The position numbers and the translations under genes are program-made. The notes under the pieces were generated by a model. That model was not told the DNA's origin. It saw nothing but the letters and a program-made list of their open reading frames with translations, and did no database searches. This document shows positions 13,201 to 28,300 of a DNA stretch of 64,000 bases, piece after piece. The stretch lies in NCBI RefSeq assembly GCF_050948175.1, contig NW_027490109.1, positions 1,798,001 through 1,862,000 on the forward strand, given 5' to 3'. The stretch comes from Xylocopa sonorina (lineage: Eukaryota; Arthropoda; Insecta; Hymenoptera; Apidae). The number at the start of each line of letters is the position of its first letter. The first letter of the stretch is position 1.

Positions 13201-16200
13201 AATCGTAGACGAGGAATGCATAACACTTCGCAATGAATATTATATCTTATCATGAAACATAGATATGAAATGCAATATCTCGTTTAAAGAAACATTCGAA
13301 CTCTATTGCTTCGATACGTAGACATCTGCAAACGCTATTTCCTTGCAAGGAAGTATCGCATTTACGTTCATTTGAAGTGTAGACAAGGAATACATAACAC
13401 TTCCCCAATCATATTATATCTTACCATGAAACATAGAAATGAGATGCGATATCGCGTCTTAAGAAGCATTAGAACTCTATTGCTACGATAACTGGACATC
13501 TGCAGACGCTATTTCCTAGCAAGGAAGTGTCGCATTTACATTCATTTGAAGTGTAGACGAGGAATACATGACACTTCGCAAATCATATTATATCCTACCA
13601 TGAAACATAGAAATGAGATGCGATATCGCGCTTTAAGAAGCATTAGAACTCTATTGTTACGATACGTAGACATCTGCAAACGCTATTTCCTTGCAAGAAA
13701 GTGTCGCATATCGTTCATATGAATCGTAGACGAGGAATGCATAACACTTCGCAATGAATATTATATCTTATCATGAAACATAGATATGAAATGCAATATC
13801 TCGTTTAAAGAAACATTTGAACTCTATTGTTACGATACGTAGACATCTGCAAACGCTATTTCCTTGCAAGGAAGTAACGCATTTACATTCATTTGAAGTG
13901 TAGACAAGGAATACATAACACTTCCCCAATCATATTATATCTTACCATGAAACATAGAAATGTGATGCGATATCGCGTCTTAAGAAGCATTAGAACTCTA
14001 TTGCTACGATACCTGGACATCTGCAGACGCTATTTCCTAGCAAGGAAGTGTCGCATTTACATTCATTTGAAGTGTAGACGAGGAATACATGATACTTCGC
14101 AAATCATATTATATCCTACCATGAAACGTAGAAATGAGATGCGATATCGCGTTTTAAGAAGCATTAGAACTCTATTGTTACGATACGTAGACATCTGCAA
14201 ACGCTATTTCCTTGCAAGGAAGTGTCGCATTTCGTTCATATGAATCGTAGACGAGGAATGCATAACACTTCGCAATGAATATTATATCTTATCATGAAAC
14301 ATAGATATGAGATGCGATATCGCGTTTTAAGAATCATATGAACTCTATTGCTACGGTACGTAGACATCTGCAAACGCTATTTCCTTGCAAGGAAGTGTCG
14401 CATTTACATTCATTTGAAGTGTAGACGAGGAATACATGACACTTCGCAAATCATATTATATCTTACCATGAAACATTGAAATGAGATGCGATATCGCGTT
14501 TTAAGAATCATAAGAACACTATTGCTACGATACGTAGACATCTGCAAATGCTATTTCCTTGCAAGGAAGTGTCGCATTCACATTCATTTGAAGTGTAGAC
14601 GAGGAATACATAACACTTCGCAAATCATATTATATCTTACCATGAAACATTGAAATGAGATGCAATATCTCGTTTTAAGAAGCATTTGAACTCTATTGCT
14701 TCGATACGTAGACTTCTGCAAACGCTATTTCCTTGCAAGGAAGTGTCGCATTTACATTCATTTGAAGTGTGGACGAGGAATACATGATACTTCGCAAATC
14801 ATATTATATCTTACCATGAAACATAGAAATGAGATGCGATATCGCGTTTTAAGGAGCATCTGAACTCTATTGCTTCGATACGTAGACATCTGCAAACGCT
14901 ATCTCCTTGCATGGAAGTGTCGCACTCACATTCATTTGAAGTGTAGACGAGGAATACATATCACTTCGCAAATCATATTATATCTCACCATGAAACATTG
15001 AAATGAGATGCGATATCGCTTTTCAAGAATCATAAGAACTCTGTTGTTACGATACGTAGACATCTGCAAACGCTATTTCCTTGCAAGGAAGTGTCGCATT
15101 TACATTCATTTGAAGTGTAGACGAGGAATACATGACACTTCGCAAATCATATTATATCCTACCATGAAACATAGAAATAAGATGCGATATCGCGTTTTAA
15201 GAAGCATTAGAACTCTATTGTTACGATACGTAGACATCTGCAAACGCTATTTCCTTGCAAGGAAGTGCCGCATTTACGTTCGTTTGAATCGTAGACGAGG
15301 AATGCATAACACTTCGCAATGTATATTATATCTTATCATGAAACATAGATATGAGATGCAATATCTCGTTTTATGAAGCATTTGAACTCTATTGCTTCGA
15401 TACGTAGACATCTGCAAACGCTATTTCCTTGCAAGGAAGTATCGCACTTACATTCATTTGAAGTGTAGACAAGGAATACATAACACTTCGCAAATCATAT
15501 TATATCTTACCATGAAACATAGAAATGAGATGCGATATCGCGTCTTAAGAAGCATTAGAACTCTATTGCTACGATACCTGGACATCTGCAGACGCTATTT
15601 CCTAGCAAGGAAGTGTCGCATTTACATTCATTTGAAGTGTAGACGAGGAATACATGACACTTCGCAAATCATATTATATCCTACCATGAAACATAGAAAT
15701 GAGATGCGATATCGCGTTTTAAGAAGCATTAGAACTCTATTGTTACGATACGTAGACATCTGCAAACGCTATTTCCTTGCAAGGAAGTGTCGCATTTACA
15801 TTCATTTGAAGTGTAGACGAGGAATACATGACACTTCGCAAATCATATTATATCTTACCATGAAACATTGAAATGAGATGCGATATCGCGTTTTAAGAAT
15901 CATAAGAACTCTATTGCTACGATACGTAGACATCTGCAAATGCTATTTCCTTGCAAGGAAGTGTCGCATTCACTTTCATTTGAAGTGTAGACGAGGAATA
16001 CATAACACTTCGCAAATCATATTATATCTTACCATGAAACATTGAAATGAGATGCAATATCTCGTTTTAAGAAGCATTTGAACTCTATTGCTTCGATACG
16101 TAGACTTCTGCAAACGCTATTTCCTTGCAAGGAAGTGTCGCATTTACATTCATTTGAAGTGTGGACGAGGAATACATGATACTTCGCAAGTCATATTATA

Positions 16201-17900
16201 TCTTACCATGAAACATAGAAATGAGATGCGATATCGCGTTTTAAGGAGCATCTGAACTCTATTGCTTCGATACGTAGACATCTGCAAACGCTATCTCCTT
16301 GCATGGAAGTGTCGCACTCACATTCATTTGAAGTGTAGACGAGGAATACATATCACTTCGCAAATCATATTATATCTTACCATGAAACATTGAAATGAGA
16401 TGCGATATCGCTTTTCAAGAATCATAAGAACTCTATTGTTACGATACGTAGACATCTGAAAACGCTATTTCCTTGCAAGGAAGTGTCGCATTTACATTCA
16501 TTTGAAGTGTAGACGAGGAATACATGACACTTCGCAAATCATATTATATCCTACCATGAAACATAGAAATAAGATGCGATATCGCGTTTTAAGAAGCATT
16601 AGAACTCTATTGTTACGATACGTAGACATCTGCAAACGCTATTTCCTTGCAAGGAAGTGCCGTAATTACGTTCGTTTGAATCGTAGACGAGGAATGCATA
16701 ACACTTCGCAATGAATATTATATCTTATCATGAAACATAGATATGAGATGCAATATCTCGTTTTATGAAGCATTTGAACTCTATTGCTTCGATACGTAGA
16801 CATCTGCAAACGCTATTTCCTTGCAAGGAAGTGTCGCGTTTACATTCATTTGAAGTGTAGACGAGGAATACATAACACTTCGCAAATCATATTATATCCT
16901 ACCATGAAACATAGAAATGAGATGCGATATCGCGTTTTAAGAAGCATTAGAACTCTATTGTTACGATACGTAGACACCTGCAAACGCTATTTCCTTGCAA
17001 GGAAGTGACGCATTTACACTCATTTACACTCATTTGTATCGTATACGAGGAATGCATAACACTTCGCAATGAATATTATATCTTATCATGAAACATAGAT
17101 ATGAGATGCAATATCTCGTTTTAAGAAGCATTTGAACTCTATCGCTACGATACCTAGACATCTGCAGACGCTATTTCCTGGCAAGGAAGTGTCGCATTTA
17201 CATTCATTTGAAGTGTAAACGAGGAATACATGACACGTCGCAAATCATATTATATCTTACCATGAAACATAGAAACGAAATGCGATATCGCGTTTTAAGA
17301 AGCATCAGAACTCTATTGCTACGATAGGTAGACATCTGCAAACGCTATTTCCTTGCAAGGAAGTGTCGCATTTACATTCATATGAAGTGTAGACGAGGAA
17401 TACATAACACTTCGCAAATCATATTATATCTTACCATGAAACATAGAAATGAGATGCGATATCGCGTTCTAAGAAGCATTAGAACTATATCGCTACGATA
17501 CCTAGACATCTGCAGACGCTATTTCCTGGCAAGGAAGTGTCGCATTTACATTCATTTGAAGTGTAGACGAGGAATACATAACACTTCGCAAATCATATTA
17601 TATCTTACCATGAAACATAGAAATGAGATGCGATATCGCGTTTTAAGAATCATAAGAACTCCATTGCTACGATACGTAGACATCTACAAACGCTATTTCC
17701 TTGGAAGGAAGTGTCGCATTTACATTCATTTGAAGTGCAGACGAGGAATACATAACACTTCGCAAATCATGTTACATCTTACCATGTAACATAGAAATGA
17801 GATGCGATATCGCTTTTTAAGTATCATAAGAACTCCATTGCTACGATACGTAGACATCTGCAAACGCTATATCCTTTGAAGGAAGTGTCGCATTTACACT
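13201..17900 (+). repeat. Satellite domain with 522-bp (3-mer) and 1392-bp (8-mer) HORs
   Basis: A 1-nt deletion allele at GCATTTCGTTC recurs at about 13186, 13706 and 14228, giving a trimer period of about 522 bp. Downstream, diagnostic features such as AACATTGAAATGAG, GCTATCTCCTTGCATGG and TATCGCTTTTCAAG recur 1392 bp apart (about 14.4-15.4 kb against 15.8-16.8 kb). A related copy is seen again at about 19.2-19.8 kb. A 10-bp tandem duplication (TTACACTCAT twice) is present at about 17013-17032. Confidence 0.8.
17013..17032 (+). repeat. 10-bp tandem duplication inside a monomer
   Basis: TTACACTCAT occurs twice in succession, where other monomers have it once. This shifts the 174-bp phase by 10 bp. 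Distances across this point carry the same offset: related segments at about 15.87 and 19.19 kb are 19 x 174 + 10 bp apart. Confidence 0.8.
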
Positions 17901-20900
17901 CATTTGAATTGTATACGAGGAATGCATAACACTTCGCAATGAATATTATATCTTACCATGAGACATAGAAACGAAATGCGATATCGCGTTTTAAGAAGCA
18001 TCAGAACTCTATTGCTACGATAGGTAGACATCTGCAGACACTATTTCCTGGCAAGGAAGTGTCGCATTTACATTCATATGAAGTGTAGACGAGGAACACA
18101 TAACACTTCACAAATCATATTATATCTTACCATGAAACATAGAAATGAGTTGCGATATCGCGTTTTAAGAAGCATCAGAACTCTATCGCTACGATACCTA
18201 GACATCTGCAGACACTATTTCCTAGCAACGAAGTGTCGCATTTACATTCATTTGAAGTGTAGACGAGGAATGCATAACACTTCGCAATGAATAATATATC
18301 TTATCATGAAACATAGATATGAGATGCAATATCTCGATTTAAGAAGCATTTGAACTCTATTGCTACGATACCTAGACATCTGCAAACACTATTTCCTTGC
18401 AAGGAAGTGTCGCATTTACACTCATCTGAATCGTATACGAGGAATGCATAACACTTCGCAATGAAAATTATATCTTATCATGAAACATAGATATGAGATG
18501 CAATATGTCGATTTAAGAAGCATTTGAACTCTATTGCTACGATACCTAGACATCTGCAGACGCCATTTCCTGGCAAGGAAGTGTCGCATTTACATTCACT
18601 TGAAGTGTAGACGTGGAATACATGACACTTCGCAAATCATATTATATCTTACCATGAAACATAGAAACGAGATGCGATATCGCGTTTTAAGAAGCATTAG
18701 AAATCTATTGCTACGATACCTAGACATCTGCAGACGCTATTTCCTAGCAAGGAAGTGTCGCATTTACATTCATTTGAAGTGTAGACGAGGAACGCATGAC
18801 ACGTCGCAAATCATATTATATCTTACCATGAAACATAGAAATGAAATGCGATATCGCGTTTTAAGAAGCATTAGAGCTCTACTGCTACGATAGGTAGACA
18901 TCTGCAAACGCTGTTTCCTTGCAAGGAAGAGTCACACTTACATTCATTTGAAGTGTAGAAGAGGAATACATGACACTTCGCAAATCATATTATATCCTAC
19001 CATGAAACATAGAAATGAGATGCGATATCGCGTTTTAAGAAGCATTAGAACTCTATTGTTACGATACGTAGACATCTGCAAACGCTATTTCCTTGCAAGG
19101 AAGTGTCGCATTTACATTCATTTGAAGTGTAGACGAGGAATACATGACACTTCGCAAATCATATTATATCTTATCATGAAACATTGAAATGAGATGCGAT
19201 ATCGCGTTTTAAGAATCATAAGAACTCTATTGCTACGATACGTAGACATCTGCAAATGCTATTTCCTTGCAAGGAAGTGTCGCATTCACATTCATTTGAA
19301 GTGCAGACGAGGAATACATAACACTTCGCAAATCATATTATATCTTACCATGAAACATTGAAATGAGATGCAATATCTCGTTTTAAGAAGCATTTGAACT
19401 CTATTGCTTCGATACGTATACTTCTGCAAACGCTATTTCCTTGCAAGGAAGTGTCGCATTTATATTCTTTTGAAGTGTGGACGAGGAATACATGATACTT
19501 CGCAAATCATATTATATCTTACCATGAAACATAGAAATGAGATGCGATATCGCATTTTAAGGAGCATCTGAACACTATTGCTTCGATACGTAGACATCTG
19601 CAAACGCTATCTCCTTGCATGGAAGTGTCGCACTCACATTCATTTGAAGTGTAGACGAGGAATACATATCACTTCGCAAATCTTATTATATCTTACCATG
19701 AAACATTGAAATGAGATGCGATATCGCTTCTCAAGAATCATAAGAACTCTATTGTTACGATACGTAGACATCTGCAAACGCTATTTCCTTGCGAGGAAGT
19801 ATCGCATTTACATTCATTTGAAGTGTAGACAAGGAATACATGACACTTCGCAAATCATATTATATCTTACCATGAAAGATAGAAATGAGATGCGATATCG
19901 CGTTTTAAGAAGCATTAGAAATCTATTGCTACGATACCTAGACATCTGCAGACGCTATTTCCTAGCAAGGAAGTGTCGCATTTACATTCACTTGAGGTGT
20001 AGACGTGGAATACATGACACTTCGCAAATCATATTATATCTCACCATGAAACATAGAAATGAGATGCGATATCGCGTTTTAAGAAGCATTAAAAATCTAT
20101 TGCTACGATACCTAGACATCTGCAGACGCTATTTCCTAGCAAGGAAGTGTCGCATTTACATTCATTTGAAGTGTAGACGAGGAACACATGACACGTCGCA
20201 AATCATATTATATCTTACCATGAAACATAGAAATGAAATGCGATATCGCGTTTTAAGAAGCATTAGAGCTCTACTGCTACGATAGGTAGACATCTGCAAA
20301 CGCTGTTTCCTTGCAAGGAAGAGTCACACTTACATTCATTTGAAGTGTAGAAGAGGAATACATGACACTTCGCAAATCATATTATATCTTACCATGAAAC
20401 ATAGAAATAAGATGCGATATCGCGTTTTAAGAAGCATTAGAACTCTATTGTTACGATACGTAGACATCTGGAGGCGCTATTTCCTTGCAAGGAAGTGTCG
20501 CATTTACATTCATAGGAAGTGTAGACGAGGAATACATAATACTTCGCAAATCATATTATATCTTACGGTGAAACATAGAAATGAGATCCGATATCTCGTT
20601 TTAAGAAGCATTTGAACTCTATTGCTACGATACCTAGACATCTGCAGACGATATCTCCTGGCAAGGAAGTGTCGCATTTACATTCATTTGAAGTGTAGAC
20701 GAGGAATACATGACACGTCGCAAATCATATTATATCTTACCATGAAACATAGAAACGAAATGCGATATCGCGTTTTAAGAAGCATCAGAACTCTATTGCT
20801 ACGATAGGTAGACATCTGCAGACGCTATTTCCTGGCAAGGAAGTGTCGCATTTACATTCATATGAAGTGTAGACGAGGAACACATAACACTTCACAAATC

Positions 20901-22300
20901 ATATTATATCTTACCATGAAACATAGAAATGAGATGCGATATCGCGTTTTAAGAAGCATCAGAACTCTATCGCTACGATACCTAGACATCTGCAGACACT
21001 ATTTCCTAGCAACGAAGTGTCGCATTTACATTCATTTGAAGTGTAGACGAGGAATGCATAACACTTCGCAATGAATAATATATCTTATCATGAAACATAG
21101 ATATGAGATGCAATATCTCGATTTAAGAAGCATTTGAACTCTATTGCTACGATACCTAGACATCTGCAAACACTATTTCCTTGCAAGGAAGTGTCGCATT
21201 TACACTCATTTGAATCGTATACGAGGAATGCATAACACTTCGCAATGAAAATTATATCTTATCATGAAACATAGATATGAGATGCAATATCTTGTTTTAA
21301 GAAGCATTTGAACTCTATTGCTACGATACCTAGGCATCTGCAGACGCTATTTCCTGGCAAGGAAGTGTCGCATTTACATTCACTTGAAGTGTAGACGAGG
21401 AATACATGACACTTCGCAAATCATGTTATATCTTACCATGAAACATAGATATGATATGCGATATCGCGTTTTAAGAAGCATTAGAAATCTATTGCTACGA
21501 TACCTAGACATCTGCAGACGCTATTTCCTAGCAAGGAAGTGTCGCATTTACATTCATTTGAAGTGTAGACGAGGAATACATAACACTTCGCAAATCATAT
21601 TATATCTTACCATGAAACATAGAAATGAGATGCGATATCGCGTTCTAAGCAGCATCAGAAATCCATTGCTACGATACGTAGACATCTGCAAACGCTATTT
21701 CCTTGCAAGGAAGTGTCGCATTTACATTCATTTGAATCGTAGACGAGGAATGCATAACACTTCGCAATGAATATTATATCATATCATGAAACATAGATAT
21801 GAGATGCAATATCCCGTTCTAAGAATCATATGAACTCTATTGCTACGATATGTAGACATCTGCAGTCGCTATATCCTTGCAAGGAAGTGTCGCATTTACA
21901 TTCATTTGAAGTGTAGACGAGGAATACATAACACTTCGCAAATCATATTATATCTTACCATGAAACATGGAAATGAGATTCGATATCGCGTTTTAAGAAG
22001 CATTAGAACTCTACTGCTACGATAGGTAGACACCTGCAAACGCTGTTTCCTTGCAAGGAAGAGTCACATTTACATTCATTTGAAGTGTAGAAGAGGAATA
22101 CATGACGCTTCGCAAATCATATTATATCTTACCATGAAAGATAGAAATGAGACGCGACATCGCGTTTTAAGAAGCATTAGAAAGCTAATGCTACGATACG
22201 TAGACATCTGCAATCGCCATTTCCTTGCAAGGAAGTGTCGCATTTACTTTCATTTGAATCGCAGACGAGGAATGCATAACACTTCGCAATGAATATTATA
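17901..22300 (+). repeat. Satellite domain with 2784-bp (16-mer) period
   Basis: The block at 18078-18290, marked by GAGGAACACATAACACTTCAC and CAGACACTATTTCC, recurs at 20862-21074, a distance of 2784 bp (16 x 174). It is followed in both places by the same type A monomers with GAATAATATATC. Type A and type B monomers alternate. From about 22.0 kb a further subtype appears, with GTCACATTTACATT, GTAGAAGAGG and GAAAGATAGA. That subtype later recurs right at the retrotransposon junction. Confidence 0.75.
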
Positions 22301-25300
22301 TCTTATCATGAAACATAGAAATGAGATGCAATATCTCGTTTTAAGAAGCATTTGAACTCTATTGCTACGATACCTAGACATCTGCAAACACTATTTCCTT
22401 GCAAGGAAGTGTCGCATTTACATTCATTTGAATCGTAGACGAGGAATGCATAGTACTTCGCAATGAATATTATATCTTATCATGAAACATAGATATGATA
22501 TGCAATATCTCGTTTTAAGAAGCATTTGAACTCTATTGCTTCGATACGTAGACATCTGCAAACGCTATTTCCTTGTAAGGAAGTGTCGCATTTACATTCA
22601 TTTGAAGTGTAGACGAGGAATACATGACACTTCGCAAATCATATTATATCTTACCATGAAACATAGAAATGAGATGCGATATCAAGTTTTAAGAATCACA
22701 AGATCTCTATTGCTACGATAGGTAGACATCTGCAAACGCTGTTTCCTTGCAAGGAAGAGTCACATTTACATTCATTTGAAGTGTAGAAGAGGAATACATG
22801 ACACTTCGCAAATCATATTATATCTTACCATGAAAGATAGAAATGAGACGCGATATCGCGTTTTAAGAAGCATTAGAAAGCTAATGCTACGATACGTAGA
22901 CATCTGCAATCGCTATTTCCTAGAGAGGAAGTGTCGCATTTACACTCATTTGAATCGTATACGAGGAATGCATAACACTTCGCAATGAATATTATATCTT
23001 ATCAAGAAACATAGATATGAGATGCAATATCTCGTTTTAAGAAGCATCTGAACTCTAATGCTACGATACCTAGACATCTGCAAACACTATTTCCTTGCAA
23101 GGAAGTGTCGCATTTACATTCATTTGAATCGTAGACGAGGAATGCATAACACTTCGCAATGAATATTATATCTTACCATGAAACATAGAAATGAGATCCG
23201 ATATCGAGTTTTAAGAAGCATTAGAAATCTATTGCTACGATACGTAGACATCTGCAAACGCTATTTCCTTGCAAGGAAGTGTCGCATTTACATTCATTTG
23301 AAGTGTAGACGAGGAATACATGACACTTCGCAAATCATATTATATCTTTCCATGAAACATAGAAATGAGGTGCGATATCGCGTTTTATGAAGCATTAGAA
23401 CTCTATCGCTACGATACCTAGACATCTCCAGACACTACTTCCTAGCAGGGAAGTGTCGCATTTACATTCATTTGAAGTGTAGACGAGGAACACATGACAC
23501 GTCGCAAATCATATTATATCTTACCATGAAACATAGAAATGAAATGCGATATCGCGTTTTAAGAAGCATTAGAACTCTATTGCTACGATAGGTAGACATC
23601 TGCAAACGCTATTTCCTTGCAAGGAAGTGTCGCATTTACATTCATATGAAGTGTAGACGAGGAATACATAACACTTCGCAAATCATATTATATCTTACCA
23701 TGAAACATAGAAATGAGATGCGATATCGCATTTTAAGAAGCATTAGAACTCTATCGCTACGATACCTAGACATCTGCAGACGCTATTTCCTGGCGAGGAA
23801 CTGTCGCATTTACATTCATTTGAATCGTAGACGAGGAATGCATAACACTTTGCAATGAATATTATATCTTATCATGAAACATAGATATGGTATGCAATAT
23901 CTCGTTTTAAGAAGCAATTGAACTCTATTGCTTCGATACGTAGACATCTGCAAACGCTATTTCCTTGCAAGGAAGTGTCGCATTTACATTCATTTGAAGT
24001 GTAGACGAGGAATACATGACACTTCGCAAATCATTTTATATCTTTCCATGAAACATAGAAATGAGATGCTATATCGCGTTTTAAGAAGCATTAGAACTCT
24101 ATCGCTACGATACCTAGACATCTCCAGACACTATTTCCTAGCAAGGAAGTGTCGCATTTACATTCATTTGAAGTGTAGACGAGGAATACATAACACTTCG
24201 CAAATCATATTATATCCTACCATAAAACATAGAAGTGAGGTGCGATATCGCGTTTTAAGAATCATAAGAACTCTATAGCTACGATACGTAGACATCTGCA
24301 AGCGCTATTTCCTAGCGAGGACGTGTCGCATTTACACTCATTTGAATCGTATACGAGGAATGCATAACACTTCGCAATGAATATTATATCTTATCAAGAA
24401 ACATAGATATGAGATGCAATATCTCGTTTTAAGAAGCATCTGAACTCTATTGCTACGATACCTAGACATCTGCAAACACTATTTCCTTGCAAGGAAGTGT
24501 CGCATTTACATTCATTTGAATCGTAGACGAGGAATGCATAACACTTCGCAATGAATATTATATCTTACCATGAAACATAGAAATGAGATCCGATATCGAG
24601 TTTTAAGAAGCATTAGAAATCTATTGCTACGATACGTAGACATCTGCAAACGCTATTTCCTTGCAAGGAAGTGTCGCAATTACATTCATTTGAAGTGTAG
24701 ACGAGGAATACATGACACTTCGCAAATCATATTATATCTTTCCATGAAACATAGAAATGAGATGCGATATCGCGTTTTATGAAGCATTAGAACTCTATCG
24801 CTACGATACCTAGACATCTCCAGACACTATTTCCTAGCAAGGAAGTGTCGCATTTACATTCATTTGAAGTGTAGACGCGGAATGAATAACACTTTGCAAT
24901 GAATATTATATCTTATCATGAAACATAGATATGGGATGCAATATCTCGTTTTAAGAAGCATTTGAACTCTAATGCTTCGATACGTAGACATCTGCAAACG
25001 CTATTTCCTTGCAAGGAAGTGTCGCATTTACATTCATTTGAAGTGTAGACGAGGAATACATAACACTTCGCAAATCATATTATATCTTACCATGAAACAT
25101 AGAAATGAGATTCGATATCGCTTTTAAAGAAGCATTAGGACTCTATTGCTTCGATACGTAGACATCTGCAAACGCTATTTCCTTGCAAGGAAGTGTCGCA
25201 TTTACATTCATATGAAGTGTAGACGAGGAATACATAACACTTCGCAAATCATATTATATCTTACCATGAAACATAGAAATGAGATGCGACATCGCGTTTT

Positions 25301-28300
25301 AAGAAGCTTTAGAACTCTATCGCTACGATACCTAGACATCTCCAGACACTATTTCCTAGCAAGGAAGTGTCGCATTTACATTCATTTGAAGTGTAGACGA
25401 GGAATACATAACACTTCGCAAATCATATTATATCTTACCATGAAACATAGAAATGAGATGCGATATCAAGTTTTAAGAATCATAAGATCTCTATTGCTAC
25501 GATACGTAGACATCTGCAAACGCTATTTCCTTGCAAGGAAGTGTCGCATTTACATTCATTTGAATCGTAGACGAGGAATGCATAACACTTCGCAATGAAT
25601 ATTATATCATATCATGAAACACAGATATGAGATGCAATATCCCGTTCTAAGAATCATATGAACTCTATTGCTACGATACGTAGACATCTGCAATCGCTAT
25701 TTCCTTGCAAGGAAGTGTCGCAATTACATTCATTTGAAATGTAGACGAGGAATACATAACACTTCGCAAATCATATTATATCTTACCATGAAACATGGAA
25801 ATGAGATGCGATATCGCGTTTTAAAAAGCATTAGAACTCTACTGCTACGATAGGTAGACATCTGCAAACGCTGTTTCCTTGCAAGGAAGAGTCACATTTA
25901 CATTCATTTGAAGTGTAGAAGAGGAATACATGACACTTCGCAAATCATATTATATCTTACCATGAAAGATAGAAATGAGACGCGATATCGCGTTTTAAGA
26001 AGCATTAGAAAGCTAATGCTACGATACGTAGACATCTGCAATCGCTATTTCCTTGCGAAGAAGTGTCGCATGTACTTTCATTTGAATCGCAGACGAGGAA
26101 TGCATAACACTTTGCAATGAATATTATATCTTACCATGAAACATAGAAATGAGATGCGATATCAAGTTTTAAGAATCATAAGATCTCTATTGCTACGATA
26201 CGTAGACATCTGCAAACGCTATTTCCTCGCAAGGAAGTGTCGCATTTACATTCATTTGAATCGTAGACGAGGAATGCATAACACTTCGCAATGAATATTA
26301 TATCATATCATGAAACACAGATATGATATGCAATATCCCGTTCTAATAATCATATGAACTCTATTGCTACGATACGTAGACATCTGCAAACACTATTTCC
26401 TTGCAAGGAAGTGTCGCATTTACACTCATTTGAATCGTATACGAGGAATGCATAACACTTCGCAATGAATATTATATCTTATCAAGAAACGTAGATATGA
26501 GATGCAATATCTCGTTTTAAGAAGCATCTGAACTCTAATGCTACGATACCTAGACATCTGCAAACACTATTTCCTTGCAAGGAAGTGTCGCATTTACATT
26601 CATTTGAATCGTAGACGAGGAATGCATAACACTTCGCAATGAATATTATATCTTACCATGAAACATAGAAATGAGATCCGATATCGAGTTTTAAGAAGCA
26701 TTAGAAATCTATTGCTACGATACGTAGACATCTGCAAACGCTATTTCCTTCCAAGGAAGTGTCGCATTTATATTCATTTGAAGTGTAGACGAGGAATACA
26801 TGACACTTCGCAAATCATATTATATCTTTCCATGAAACATAGAAATGAGATGCGATATCGCGTTTTATGAAGCATTAGAACTCTATCGCTACGATACCTA
26901 GACATCTCCAGACACTATTTCCTAGCAAGGAAGTGTCGCATTTACATTCATTTGAAGTGTAGACGAGGAAAGCATAACACTTTGCAATGAATATTATATC
27001 TTATCATGAAACATAGATATGGGATGCAATATCTCGTTTTAAGAAGCATTTGAGCTCTAATGCTTCGAAACGTAGACATCTGCAAACGCTATTTCCTTGC
27101 AAGGAAGTGTCGCATTTACATTCATTTGAAGTGTAGACGAGGAATACATAACACTTCGCAAATCATATTATATCTTACCATGAAACATAGAAATGAGATT
27201 CGATATCGCTTTTAAAGAAGCATTAGGACTCTACTGCTTCGATACGTAGACATCTGCAAACGCTATTTCCTTGCAAGGAAGTGTCGCATTTACATTCATA
27301 TGAAGTGTAGACGAGGAATACATAACACTTCGCAAATCATATTATATCTTACCATGAAACATAGAAATGAGATGCGACATCGCGTTTTATGAAGCATTAG
27401 AACTCTATCGCTACGATACCTAGACATCTGCAGACGCTGTTTCCTAGCAAGGAAGTGTCGCATTTACAATCATTTGAAGTGTAGACGAGGAATACATGAC
27501 ACTTCGCAAATCATATTATATCTTACCATGAAACATAGAAATGAAATGCGATATCGCGTTTTAAGAAGCATTAGAACTCTATTGCTACGATAGGTAGACA
27601 TCTGCAAACGCTATTTCCTTGCAAGGAAGTGTCGCATTTACATTCATATGAAGCGTAGACGAGGAATACATAACACTCCGCAAATCATATTATATCTTAC
27701 CATGAAACATAGAAATGAGATGCGATATCGCGTTCTAAGAAGCATTAGAACTCTATCGCTACGATACCTAGACATCTGCAGACGCTATTTTCTGGCAAGG
27801 AAGTGTCGCATTTACATTCATTTGAATCGTAGAGGAGGAATGCATAACACTTTGCAATGAATATTATATCTTATCATGAAACATAGATATGGGATGCAAT
27901 ATCTCGTTTTAAGAAGCATTTGAACTCTATTGCTTCGATACGTAGACATCTGCAAACGCTATTTCCTTGCAAGGAAGTGTCGCATTTACATTCATTTGAA
28001 GTGTAGACGAGGAATACATAACACTTCGCAATTCATATTATATCTTACCATGAAACATAGAAATGAGATTCGATATCGCTTTTAAAGAAGCATTAGAACT
28101 CTATTGCTTCGATACGTAGACATCTGCAAACGCTATTTCCTTGCAAGGAAGTGTCGCATTTACATTCATATGAAGTGTAGACGAGGAATACATAACACTT
28201 CGCAAATCATATTATATCTTACCATGAAACATAGAAATGAGATGCGATATCGCGTTTTAAGAATCATAAGAACTCTATTGCTACTATACGTAGACATCTG

